A stretch of DNA of 64,000 bases, taken from Gemmatales bacterium. Lineage in GTDB: Bacteria; Planctomycetota; Planctomycetia; Gemmatales; Gemmataceae. This document shows, one piece after another, positions 9,174 through 18,319 of this stretch (positions are counted from its first letter, which is position 1; each line of letters begins with the position of its first letter). The notes beneath the pieces are model-generated. The model saw nothing but the letters and a program-made list of their open reading frames with translations. It was not told where the DNA came from and did not search any database. Location: NCBI GenBank assembly GCA_026004675.1, contig BPJP01000001.1:310001-374000 (forward strand), given 5' to 3'. The position numbers and the translations under genes are program-made.

Positions 9174-10094
9174 TCAGCAGTTCTCGGAACCGCCTCCTAG
9201 CCGCAATCGGGTCATCATCTCCTGAAGCCTCGCCTGCCGATCGCTCCAAGCCTCTCTCGCTCGCTGGAGGTCGACCGGGCGAAAGGAAATGCGATCGCCG
9301 GGGCGAAGTTGTCCAATGCGGTCGAGGTCAGCGCGAATGACGTGTGCAATTTTCGCGTAGCCGCCAATGGTTTGGCCATCAACCCCCAGGATGACGCATT
9401 GGCCGTCTCGCGTGACTTGAATCGTGCCCGGACAAACCGGTTCCGAGTCCAGCTCTGGCCACTCGCGAAGCGGTGGTGCCAGCCGAAGCGATTGGCCTTG
9501 CAAGCGTATCCCCATGCGATTGCTGGCTGGCGTAACGACGAAACACTGGTCGTAGAAGTCGTCGAGTCGGAACCAGTCAACCTGGGCTCCTGGCAAGGTG
9601 CGGAACATCGGCTCATCGTCCTCGAAAAGGGGAACGAAACGGCCACGGAGTCGGCCCGAGGCACAAGGCCACTCTTGCCCGGCACAAATCGGCTCGAACG
9701 ACGTGCGACTGCCGAGAATGATCTGTTCGGGAATGCCGCCGCGCACGCAGAAATAAGCTCGTGCCCGTCGCGGCGTAGAGCCGATGGAGAGGGTCTCCCC
9801 TGCTTGCAAAGTGAAAGTTGTTCCAGCTTTCAGCCTCCCTTGTTGGCTGCCGAATAGTTCGAAGGGAGCGCCAAAGACCACACACGCCAGGGGGCAATCA
9901 CTTTGCAGCTTCGGACCAGCCAGGGTGATTTCCAATGCTGCTGTATCGGGCGGATTGCCGACCAGGGCATTGCCCAACGCGAAGGAGGCGAAGTCAGCGG
10001 CTCCGCCAACCGACACACCCAGTCCGCGCGTATGCGGCCGACCACGATCCACCACGAGCGTGTACAGGCCCGGTTCGATTACCCGCAATGTCAT
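9174..10094 (-). CDS. pxpC: PxpC/KipA-like carboxyltransferase-family protein
   Basis: About 306 residues. The sequence is typical of the allophanate hydrolase subunit 2 / KipA family: an N-terminal VIEPGLYTLVVDRGRPHTRG, then GVSVGGAADFASFALGNALVGNP, YFCVRGGI and the C-terminal VILGVDGQTIGGYAKIAHVI. In bacteria PxpC joins PxpB and PxpA to form the ATP-dependent 5-oxoprolinase. Neither partner is adjacent here, so the symbol is given by family only. The frame is open from 10127, but the ATG at 10094 (MTLRVIEPG) matches the usual N-terminus. Neither start has a strong ribosome-binding site. It could instead be a KipA-type regulator or a carboxyltransferase of another substrate. Confidence 0.8.
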   Translation of the reverse strand: MTLRVIEPGLYTLVVDRGRPHTRGLGVSVGGAADFASFALGNALVGNPPDTAALEITLAGPKLQSDCPLACVVFGAPFELFGSQQGRLKAGTTFTLQAGETLSIGSTPRRARAYFCVRGGIPEQIILGSRTSFEPICAGQEWPCASGRLRGRFVPLFEDDEPMFRTLPGAQVDWFRLDDFYDQCFVVTPASNRMGIRLQGQSLRLAPPLREWPELDSEPVCPGTIQVTRDGQCVILGVDGQTIGGYAKIAHVIRADLDRIGQLRPGDRISFRPVDLQRAREAWSDRQARLQEMMTRLRLGGGSENC

Positions 10095-10187
10095 AAGCGT
10101 CTTGTGTTCGATGAAGTACCGCGACAAAAAGATGAGCTGTCTTGCTTTGGCCGGCGGCGCCGCGATCTTCCGCCAGACAAGTTCCCT

Positions 10188-10610
10188 TCAATCATCGATT
10201 GACAACGAGGCACAAATCGCCCGAAGAACGGGTTCCGCTACTTCCTCGTCCAGATCGTTGAATTGACACAAGAGCATTACAGTAGCGGAGGCAGTATAGA
10301 AACTACGTGTCCAGGCCGTGTTGGTAAGATCGAAGCTGAAAAAGCGCATGTCGTGGCCGACGGCTGGCTGCCCGGCTATGGATTCGATTTGACTAGACGC
10401 CTCGAGATCGTCATAGGTTTCCTCCATGGCTTTCAAGGCAGTCTGGGCCACCAGGTTGGCGTCTGGCATATCAGCGTGCAACGTCAGCAACATGAATGCC
10501 GACGTCGGGCTTTGCAAAGATACTGACCAGCCATCATCGGTGTCTTCGCGTTCCAACTTCCAGTTTTCAGGATACTTGAAGCGGATCCCGGCTTCATGAA
10601 ATTCATTCAC
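10188..10610 (-). CDS. Hypothetical protein, about 140 aa
   Basis: I chose the GTG at 10610 (protein begins with NEFHEAGIRFKYPENW) because AGG lies six bases upstream and the conserved-looking sequence starts there; the frame opens at 10649. The pattern (YPENWKLERE, WSVSLQSPTSAFMLL, RSFYTASATVMLLCQF) resembles small soluble proteins of the PsbP/DUF1795-like type, which are often linked to secretion or photosystem-like folds. This is only a resemblance. There is no signal peptide. It is the first gene upstream of pxpC on the same strand, about 94 bases apart. Confidence 0.65.
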   Translation of the reverse strand: MNEFHEAGIRFKYPENWKLEREDTDDGWSVSLQSPTSAFMLLTLHADMPDANLVAQTALKAMEETYDDLEASSQIESIAGQPAVGHDMRFFSFDLTNTAWTRSFYTASATVMLLCQFNDLDEEVAEPVLRAICASLSIDD

Positions 10611-10922
10611 AATCCACCTGCCTTCCTCGTGCGGGCAACGATGATTCATTCTACCTGAATCGCACCAGGTTCAACAACTTTCGGCATTGCCGTCAAATCC
10701 GGAAGAATGGATTTTGCGGTCGAATGCGGTGACTTCCGCGACTGGAACGTGCCAGCGAAAAAACCAGTTCTGCTATTGCAACCGCGCTAAAATGAAAACC
10801 GGTTCAGCGCTGAAGCTCACGCCGGTACGGACTGTCTGCCGAAATATAGGAAAGGCGGAGAAGCCGGCGTCGACCGGTCAACCGGACCACTTCCGTTTCG
10901 AGCTTGCAACTTGGAGAAGGTC

Positions 10923-11306
10923 ATGAACCTGCGACACGGATGGCTGATTCTTGCAATGTTCGTATGGGCATCAACGGCCCAGACGTCGTCCGCTGCCATT
11001 GCCAGATATCGGTACGTGCCCGACGAGACAGGGCAATTGCGCTTTCAAAGCGGCGAACGTGTCTCGGTTCTGGGACGATGCATCCTGACCCAGCCGCCGC
11101 AACCAACCTGCTGGCAACGTTTCTGCCACGCGTTCACGAACCAATGGATTTGCGTGCCCCTGGCCCTTCCAGAAGGAGTGCCGCAGATTTTCCACCGTCG
11201 GGATCGGATCATCTACGATTACAGCACCTATACCGTGCAGGTGGTATTCGTGGCGGATGGTTCCGTAATGGTGGTCTACAACAGCGGCTTGTTGCGGGGC
11301 GTTTGA
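10923..11306 (+). CDS. Small exported protein, about 127 aa
   Basis: Starts at the ATG at 10923 after GGAGAAGG. The signal peptide runs through WLILAMFVWASTAQTSSA, with likely cleavage after SSA. The mature domain of about 100 residues contains four cysteines (GRCILTQPPQPTCW, FCHAF, QWICVP), probably in two disulfides, and ends in beta-rich sequence YTVQVVFVADGSVMVVYNSG. No family recognised. It precedes infA by 219 bases, and that gap carries the infA promoter region. Confidence 0.7.
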   Translation: MNLRHGWLILAMFVWASTAQTSSAAIARYRYVPDETGQLRFQSGERVSVLGRCILTQPPQPTCWQRFCHAFTNQWICVPLALPEGVPQIFHRRDRIIYDYSTYTVQVVFVADGSVMVVYNSGLLRGV

Positions 11307-11525
11307 GCTTTGTCATTGGGTAGCTTGTGACGCAAGTCGGTCCGCACTGTTTTTCACCCTGTCAGCCGCTCGCTGAGTATTCATAAAGATGGACGTCCTT
11401 GGGAGGGATGATTTCTCTCGTCATTGCCGCTTCCGGCGGCGCACCGGTTCCGCTCATCTTGCGAAATCACTTGGGACCGTCTAAATTAGAAAAGGCGGAT
11501 TGAAACATTACCAAGTGGAGGACGT

Positions 11526-11780
11526 ATGGCGAAAGAGGAAGCGATTCAAGTACAAGGGAGGGTGACGCAAGCTTTAGCGAACACGCGTTTTCGCGTGAAA
11601 TTGGACAACGGTCACGAGATCATCGCCCACATCGCTGGGCGCATGCGGAAACATTTTATCCGCATCTTGCCAGGTGATATTGTCACCGTGGCCATTTCCC
11701 CTTACGACCTGAATAAAGGCCGTATCACCTACCGTGGACCGTTGAAACAGCAGGCGGCACCGGAAACTCCCTCCGAATAG
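11526..11780 (+). CDS. infA: Translation initiation factor IF-1
   Basis: 84 residues with the complete S1/OB-fold sequence of IF-1: [40 protein letters not shown] and [20 protein letters not shown] with RITYR. It binds the 30S A site during initiation. The start is set by GTGGAGG ahead of the ATG. The C-terminus has about 10 extra residues ([11 protein letters not shown]) past the usual end. The gene stands alone and not in a ribosomal-protein operon. The next gene starts 30 bases later and is probably co-transcribed. Confidence 0.97.
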   Translation: MAKEEAIQVQGRVTQALANTRFRVKLDNGHEIIAHIAGRMRKHFIRILPGDIVTVAISPYDLNKGRITYRGPLKQQAAPETPSE

Positions 11781-11810
11781 TGTCCAACCCCAGATATAGC
11801 AAGGAGCGCG

Positions 11811-12593
11811 ATGGCCGCTTCTCGTTCGTTTACTTTTCTGGGAACCGGCACATCCGTGGGTGTTCCCATGATCGGTTGCGATTGTCCCGTCTGTCGATCG
11901 GACAATCCGCGCAACCACCGTTATCGTTGCGCTGTGTTGATTCGCCTGCCAGGCGGCAATTTGCTCATCGACACACCGCCCGAATTGCGTTTGCAGCTAT
12001 TGCGCGAGAAAGTTCGCCGAATTGATGCCGTCTTGATAACGCACTATCACGTCGATCATCTCTACGGTTTGGACGACCTGCGTCCGTGTGCCAAGATACT
12101 CGACGGCCCGTTGCCGCTGTATTGCAACGCGGAAACCGAAGAACGTATCCGGCGAGTTTTCGCCTATGCGTTTCATCCCGACGCGGACAAGCTTCCTCCT
12201 GGCTCACTGCCCAGGATGCGCTTTGAACGAATCGAGACGGAACCGTTCACGGCCCTCGGTCAGCGGATCGTGCCCATTCCTCTGGATCATGCACAATACC
12301 GTGTACTGGGATTTCGTATTGACGACGTAGCCTATTGTACCGACGTCAATCATATTCCAGAGGAGAGCTGGAGCCGCCTTCAAGGACTTCGTATTCTCGT
12401 TCTCGACGCACTCAGGCGAAAGCCGCATCCGGGACATTTTAGCGTGGATCAGGCTTTGGAAGTGATTCAACGTCTGCGTCCGGAGCGTGCTTTTTTGACC
12501 CACATGGGACACGAACTCGATCACGACGAAACGAACCGGTCCTTGCCAGCCGGTGTCGAACTGGCGTACGATGGCTTGACGTTCGAGTTCTGA
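11811..12593 (+). CDS. PhnP-like metallo-beta-lactamase-fold hydrolase
   Basis: 260 residues. It opens with LGTGTSVGVPMIGCDCPVC, which is characteristic of PhnP-type phosphodiesterases, including the cysteines that hold a structural zinc. The di-metal motif HYHVDH lies at about residues 76-81, and further ligands (DHAQYRVLGFR, THMGHELDH) are present. PhnP opens cyclic phosphoribose diesters in C-P lyase pathways, but there are no phn genes here. A general housekeeping phosphodiesterase role is as likely. It is 11 bases upstream of the pyrophosphorylase gene, probably in one operon. Confidence 0.88.
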   Translation: MAASRSFTFLGTGTSVGVPMIGCDCPVCRSDNPRNHRYRCAVLIRLPGGNLLIDTPPELRLQLLREKVRRIDAVLITHYHVDHLYGLDDLRPCAKILDGPLPLYCNAETEERIRRVFAYAFHPDADKLPPGSLPRMRFERIETEPFTALGQRIVPIPLDHAQYRVLGFRIDDVAYCTDVNHIPEESWSRLQGLRILVLDALRRKPHPGHFSVDQALEVIQRLRPERAFLTHMGHELDHDETNRSLPAGVELAYDGLTFEF

Positions 12594-12604
12594 GGACGCC
12601 GATC

Positions 12605-14026
12605 ATGGTACCGATTCCCGAGGACTTGCGGGACCGATTCGAGGAGTACGGTCAAGCCCACGTCTTCCATTGGTGGGAAAGGCTCGAACCGGCAGAACAG
12701 ATTGCCTTACTCAACCAGCTTCGCGATGTCGATCTGGAATTATTGAAACAGCTTTATGAAAAGCGGAATGCGACAGTTTCGCTTCCACCTCTCGATCGCA
12801 TCGAACCGATTTCTTGGATTGACATAAGGCCCAACCAAGAATCGGATCGGGTGACCCGACTGGGCGAGGAGGAATTGCGCCAAGGCCGGGTTGCCGTCCT
12901 CCTCGTGGCTGGCGGTCAGGGCAGCCGCCTCGGTTTTGAACATCCCAAGGGCATGTTTCCGATTGGACCAGTGTCGCGGAAGTCCTTGTTTCAGGTCCAT
13001 GCGGAACGCGTCATTGCCCTGCAACGTCGTTACGGAAAGCCGCTTCCGGTTCTCGTGATGACCAGTCCAGTGACACATGACGAAACGGTGGCTTTCAGCG
13101 CGAAGAATGGGCATTTCGGTCTGAGCAAAGATCTCATTTTCGTGATGCAACAAGGCACCATGCCGGCTCTTGATCGTGAGACTGGCAAACTGCTGATGGC
13201 GGGACCGGGAGAATTGTTTCTCAGTCCCAACGGCCATGGCGGGGTTCTCAAAGCGCTCGTCGATTATGGTTACCTGGAAAAGTTAAAAGATCAGGGAGTC
13301 AAGCACCTGTTCTATTTTCAAGTGGACAACCCACTCGTCAAAATTGCCGACCCTTATTTCATCGGCAAACATCTCGAAGCGATGGCCGACGTTTCGAGCA
13401 AAGCTGTTGCCAAGACCGAACCGGGAGAACGCATCGGCGTTTTCGTCAAGATGGACGGCAAGTGCATGATCATCGAGTACAGCGATTTGCCGTCTGAATT
13501 GGCCCAATTACGGGACGAAAAGAGGAACCTCCGTTTTGGCGCCGGCAGCCCCGCGATCCATGTTTTCGACATCGATTTCTTGCGGCGTGTCGGCCGAGAG
13601 CACGGTGCCTTGCCTTTTCACATCGCCCGCAAACGCGTTCCTTATTTTTCGCCCGACGGTGAATACGTGGTCCCTGATTATGAGAACGCTCTCAAGTTTG
13701 AAATGTTCATTTTCGACATACTGCCACTGGCAGAGCGCTGGACGGTCGTCGCCACAGACAGGCAAGAGGAGTTCGCTCCTTTGAAGAATGAAACCGGCCC
13801 CGATTCCCCCGAGAGCGTTCGGCAGGCGATCAGCCGCCTGGCGGCCAATTGGCTGGAACAGGCCGGCGTACGCGTACCTCGTGACGCGGACGGCACTCCC
13901 GTTTATCCGTTGGAAGTCAGTCCGTTATTTGCTCTCGACGCGGCGGAATTTGCGGCTAAGATCGATCGGCAACGACGAATCGACGGTCCAACCTATTGGG
14001 GGCCGGATGCTAGCAATAGTCCGTGA
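12605..14026 (+). CDS. UDPGP-family UTP--sugar-1-phosphate uridylyltransferase
   Basis: 473 residues of the eukaryote-like UDPGP family (UDP-N-acetylglucosamine / UDP-sugar pyrophosphorylase). The nucleotide loop LLVAGGQGSRLGFEHPKGMF lies at about residues 98-117. It is followed by PVLVMTSPVTHDETVAF, FLSPNGHGGVLKAL and FYFQVDNPLVKIADP, all hallmarks of UAP1-like enzymes. It makes an activated UDP-sugar in the cytoplasm for envelope or glycan synthesis. The substrate sugar cannot be assigned with confidence; UDP-GlcNAc is the first guess. Its stop overlaps a possible GTG start of the next gene. Confidence 0.9.
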   Translation: MVPIPEDLRDRFEEYGQAHVFHWWERLEPAEQIALLNQLRDVDLELLKQLYEKRNATVSLPPLDRIEPISWIDIRPNQESDRVTRLGEEELRQGRVAVLLVAGGQGSRLGFEHPKGMFPIGPVSRKSLFQVHAERVIALQRRYGKPLPVLVMTSPVTHDETVAFSAKNGHFGLSKDLIFVMQQGTMPALDRETGKLLMAGPGELFLSPNGHGGVLKALVDYGYLEKLKDQGVKHLFYFQVDNPLVKIADPYFIGKHLEAMADVSSKAVAKTEPGERIGVFVKMDGKCMIIEYSDLPSELAQLRDEKRNLRFGAGSPAIHVFDIDFLRRVGREHGALPFHIARKRVPYFSPDGEYVVPDYENALKFEMFIFDILPLAERWTVVATDRQEEFAPLKNETGPDSPESVRQAISRLAANWLEQAGVRVPRDADGTPVYPLEVSPLFALDAAEFAAKIDRQRRIDGPTYWGPDASNSP

Positions 14027-14037
14027 GGCAAAGCACC

Positions 14038-14961
14038 ATGCAACTGCGTCCTATGACCGATGCCGACCGATCTGAAGTCGGCGAGTTGATCTATGCCTCG
14101 ATCAACTATTGGTATCAGATGCACGGCAAGCCAAGGCTGTTTCAAGCGGGTCCGGAATCGACCCAGGTCTTTTACGACGTCTACAACGCTTTGACTCCTG
14201 GTTGCAACGTGGTCGCGATCAACCCCAATAATGGCCGGATCATGGGGTCTTGTTTTTATCATCCACGAAAGTACCATGTTTCGCTCGGCATCATGAATGC
14301 CCATCCCAATTACTTTGGCCGGGGCGTCGCCCGCGCCCTTTTGCAATACATCATCGACTATAGCGACCGGCACGGTTATCGCTCGCTACGGCTGACGCAA
14401 AGCGCTATCAACGTCGATTCGTTCTCGCTCTACAACAAAGCCGGTTTTGTGCCGCGCTACGCCTACCAGGACATGTTCATCCAAGTGCCCCAGGATGGCT
14501 TGCCATTTTCCCTTCCCCACCTCGATCGCGTTCGCGATGCCCGGCTGGAAGATGTTCCCGCCATGGGTGCTTTGGAAATGGATGTCAGCGGCATAGTCCG
14601 CGAGGAAGACTATCGCTATTGCATCCAGAATCCTGGCGGCTTCTGGCATGTTTCCGTATACGAAAACAGCAGAGGAGACATCGACGGATTCATGATCTCT
14701 AGCGCTCATCCGGCAATGAACATGCTCGGCCCTTGTGTGGCACGCGGCGAAGACGAAGCAGCAGCCCTGATTCTCAACGAACTCAATCACCATCGCGGCC
14801 GAGCACCTGTTTTTCTCATCCCGATGGAAAAAGAAAAACTCGTCAGGCAGATATACGACTGGGGCGGCCGAAATTGCGAAATGCACTTTTGCCAGGTCCG
14901 CGGCGAATTCAAACCGTTTCAGGGCATCAACATGCCGTCATTCCTTCCCGAAACGGCCTGA
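14038..14961 (+). CDS. Tandem GNAT-fold acetyltransferase
   Basis: About 307 residues. The N-terminal half is a complete GNAT domain: MTDADRSEVGELIY, GSCFYHPRKYHVSLGIM, the acetyl-CoA loop YFGRGVARALLQYI, and SFSLYNKAGFVPRYAYQDM. The C-terminal half (from about residue 160, VRDARLEDVPAMGALEMDVSG) repeats the fold in degenerate form without a clear CoA loop. I prefer the ATG at 14038, with GTGAGG in front, over the GTG at 14023, which overlaps the previous stop. The substrate is unknown. Confidence 0.85.
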   Translation: MQLRPMTDADRSEVGELIYASINYWYQMHGKPRLFQAGPESTQVFYDVYNALTPGCNVVAINPNNGRIMGSCFYHPRKYHVSLGIMNAHPNYFGRGVARALLQYIIDYSDRHGYRSLRLTQSAINVDSFSLYNKAGFVPRYAYQDMFIQVPQDGLPFSLPHLDRVRDARLEDVPAMGALEMDVSGIVREEDYRYCIQNPGGFWHVSVYENSRGDIDGFMISSAHPAMNMLGPCVARGEDEAAALILNELNHHRGRAPVFLIPMEKEKLVRQIYDWGGRNCEMHFCQVRGEFKPFQGINMPSFLPETA

Positions 14962-14973
14962 AAAACGAATCGA

Positions 14974-17124
14974 CTAGTCGAAAAAGCCCCTGCCCGCGGC
15001 CGCCAATTGCTTCATTTGCTCGGTCGGCTGGAAGCGCCGACCCAGCGGTTCGTAGCGTTTGAGCCGTTCGAGAATCTGGACCAAACCCTGAGAATCGGCC
15101 CAGCGGAGGATGCCTCCACGATGGCTCGGAAAACCGGTGCCGAGAATCAACCCCATATCGACATCCGCTGCCGAGCGAACGATGCCTTCCTCCAGCACTC
15201 GACTGGCTTCCGTGAGCATCGACAGAAACAGGCGGTCGATGATCTCCTCAGTGTCTATGTTTCTTTGTTTGGTTCGGCATTTGGCCAGAAATTCATCTAA
15301 CACTGGGTCGTCTTCGCCGCGAGACCCTTTGCTATAACGGTAGAAACCGGCTCCGGATTTCTGCCCCAAGCGGCCGGCTCCCACGAGTTCGGCCAAAATT
15401 CGGCACGTCGCTGCGCGGTCCGCAAAAGCTTCGTTGATAACCTGCCCCGCATAGAGGGCGGTGTCCAGACCGACAAGGTCATGCAGCGTGATCGGTCCCA
15501 TCGGCATGCCAAAATCTGTCGCGGCTTGGTCCAACGCTCGCGGTGAAGCGCCTTCTTCCAGCATGACTAAGGCTTCATTCAGATAGGGAAACAGGATGCG
15601 ATTGACGAGGAAGCCAGGACAATCACGGACGACGATCGGCGTTTTGCCGATTCGTTTGGCCAATGCCACCAGAGTGACGACGGTTTCGTCGCTGGTTTTT
15701 TCACCCCGAATCACCTCGACAAGCGGCATCCGGTCGACGGGATTGAAGAAATGCATCCCCGCGAATCGCTCTGGGCGGGTCCAACTTTTCGCCATCCGCC
15801 GTAATCGAAATCGTCGAAGTGTTCGAGGCGAGGATAGCGTCCGGTTTCAACACGCCTGACCAATTGACGATAAAGAGACGTTTTGGCCTGTTCATTCTCG
15901 ACGATTGCTTCGATAACGACGTCGCAATCGTCGAAGTGGGATAAGGTCTTGGTCGTGTTGAGCGCTGCCAGTGCCGAATTCATCTCGTCTTGGCTCATCC
16001 GCCCGATCTGGACACGGGACTGTAGAACTTTAACGATGTTGCCGATTCCCTTTTGCAGCGCGACATCGTCGCTATCCAACATGAGCGTTGGTATACCGCG
16101 GCGGACATGAGCACCGGCGATTCCCGAACCCATGATGCCGGCACCCACGACACCGACGCGTTCCACGTTGCAGGGTTGAGCACCGCTCGCTCCAGGGTCT
16201 TTTTGCAGGCTCTGGGACATGAAGAAGACAGCTATCAGGTTTCGTGAGATCGTTGAACCAGCCAACGGCAGAAATGCTTCTGTTTCATACTTCAGACCTT
16301 CATCGAGAGGCAGATTGCAGCCTTTTTCAATGGCATCCAGGGCAGCGAGGGGCGCGGGCAGTTGCCCTTTGGTTTTCGCCATTACCTGACCGCGTGCAAC
16401 GTTGAAAATGAAAGCATGTTGGTCTTCACTCAAGCCGACTGGTCGTCGTTTTTTTCTGCCTCGATTCCTGCCAGTCGTAAGGCGAGCCTGTTTCAGCATT
16501 TTGTGCCATTTCGATGGCACGCACGGCACTATCGAAAAGTTGCTCTCTTGGCACCCACGTCGACAACGATACCGAGTTCCAAAGCTCGTCTGGCTTTTAC
16601 GGTTTCGCCGGCGCAGATAAGTTCGGCGGCTAGTGCCGGACCGATCAATCGGCTCAGGCGTTGCGTTCCACCCCAACCCGGAATCAAACCGACTTTGATT
16701 TCCGGCAGACCGATGGTCGGTTTTCGGGTGGTCGCTGGCGACGCGCAGGTCGAAGCCTAGGGCGATCTCCAATCCGCCGCCCATACAGGCTCCCTTGATG
16801 GCAGCGACGGTCGGAAAAGGCAGTTCCTCGAAACCAGCGATGACTGCGAGACCGCGTTCGATGATGCGCTTTGTTTGCTCTGGTGTGAGTCGGCTGCCCA
16901 ATTCGCGCAGGTCTGCACCGGCGATGAACATACCAGGCTTGCCGCTGCGCAATATCAGACCACGCAAATCGTGCTTGTTTTTCAAATCAGCCAAAATTTC
17001 TTCGAATTCCTCCAGGACTGCCCTGGCTCATCGTGTTCGCCCTGCTTTCTGGCTGATCGAACGTAAGGATGCCGATGCCGTCGTCGCGTACCTCGAGTCG
17101 CAAAGCCTTTGCCTGTTGTGCCAC
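14974..17124 (-). CDS. Fatty-acid oxidation complex alpha subunit (FadJ-like), frameshifted
   Basis: This is a 717-codon span, matching the usual FadB/FadJ length. The GTG start at 17124 follows AAGGAG. The N-terminal part is enoyl-CoA hydratase/isomerase (MFIAGADLRELGSR, VAAIKGACMGGGLEIALGFD with its oxyanion and catalytic regions). The middle is the NAD-binding 3-hydroxyacyl-CoA dehydrogenase (VGVVGAGIMGSGIA, FFNPVDRMPLVEV), and the end is the paired C-terminal dehydrogenase domains (GFLVNRILFPYLNEA). The frame changes at about 17022, 16722, 16555, 16452, 15860 and 15778. In each case one base too many lies in a run of 2-7 identical bases. Restored, the protein is complete, so I treat it as a real gene with errors. 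It catalyses two beta-oxidation steps; no thiolase gene is adjacent. Confidence 0.85.
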
Positions 17125-17372
17125 GGCTTTCTCCTTTTCCCCTTTTCAGCGTCTTTGCCAGGCGACCGCCAATGCGGTTGATTCGATTGTTTGGCTGTTG
17201 GTTTCATAGATAACGGATTGTTGCCCATTCGTGCAGCCCGCTCGCCCGCTTCTTTCCCATATCTATCCATCAGCACCGGCTCCACGAAATCGGGAATCAT
17301 TTCAGGAGCAGGCAGCGCGGATACGATCTGTAATTAGAGGATTCCCGTCACAAGCGCCGATCGGGGGCATTG

Positions 17373-18199
17373 ATGAACGGCTGGCGAAAATGGATAAAAC
17401 TCCTTGGGCTGGCAGGTCTGTTCGCAAGCCTGTCCTATTCGCCGGCCCGTTGCCAACACGAATACGATCCCACCGTTCGCATCCGGCCCAACCAATGCGA
17501 AACGTATGTTACTCTGCCGCGGTATGGCAACGCTGAGCGGGTTGCTCCAATGCACGGATTGATTCTCCGAGATTTGCCCGAACGGACGCGGGAGGGAATT
17601 CGCGGGCGTTCTCGCCAGCCCAACATTGACGGCTGTCGGCCCAACGGAAATCTTCTGCGGTGATCCCAAATTCTATTTCTGGCTTCTCGATCACCCGGAT
17701 GATGCCGTCCGGCTTTGGCGCAAACTTGGTGCCAAATGCCTCACGATAACTGCACGGGATAAAGATCGCTTTGGATGGAGTGATGGCAACGGCAGCGACA
17801 TCAGTTGGGAAACCGTTTTTTCGCGGGCCAACCATGCGCATCTGGTATGCCGAGGGACAAGCCAAACCAGCCGCCTTGCCTTCCCGCCGTCCCGGTCCGG
17901 GCTGTCGCTATCCTGCATCATTGGTTGGGGACAGACGGCAACGGGTGTTCCCGTGATTCGCCATCATGCGCAAGTCGTGTTTTCAGACTGACAGCAAGGC
18001 AGCGGCGTTGGTGACGAAAGTAATGGGTGCCTCCGCCGATCGACTTGCCGAACAGGCGGTCGCCCAAATGGAACTTTTCTACTCGGCTCTCGTCTGGTAT
18101 CTGTACCAAAATCCAGACCGGGCCAAAGAGTTAGGTGTTTACATGCACTTTTCCGAACGAACCTCGCAAGCTCCCCTCCTCGGCAAGGATCCCGGTTAG
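17373..18199 (+). CDS. Exported hypothetical protein, frameshifted
   Basis: Starts MNGWRKWIKLLGLAGLFASL with a clear signal peptide ending near SPARCQ. The reading continues in other frames with coherent sequence: LTAVGPTEIFCGDPKFYFW (from about 17626), and near the end LAEQAVAQMELFYSALVWYLY and DRAKELGVYMHF to the stop at 18199. One frame change is a GGG that should be GG at 17604-17606; at least two more lie between about 17830 and 17990. No family recognised. About 248 bases separate it from the divergent fadJ-like start. That stretch holds a short minus-strand open frame that I could not interpret. Confidence 0.55.
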
Positions 18200-18319
18200 G
18201 CAACACCTCCTTGCGCAAATCGTTCTCCTGGCGAGGAGTTCATCTGCGCCGCTGATCCGGTACAGTCGGTACGCCACAGTTCATGTTTGGACGCCAATGA
18301 GTTTTGATATAGTACGTGC

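Noticed and set aside
17124..17300. A short minus-strand frame (MIPDFVEPVLMDRYGKEAGE) upstream of the fadJ-like start
   Set aside because: It has no clear ribosome-binding site and no family match, and runs out of frame into fadJ. It might be the end of an unseen gene broken by errors, but I cannot support it.
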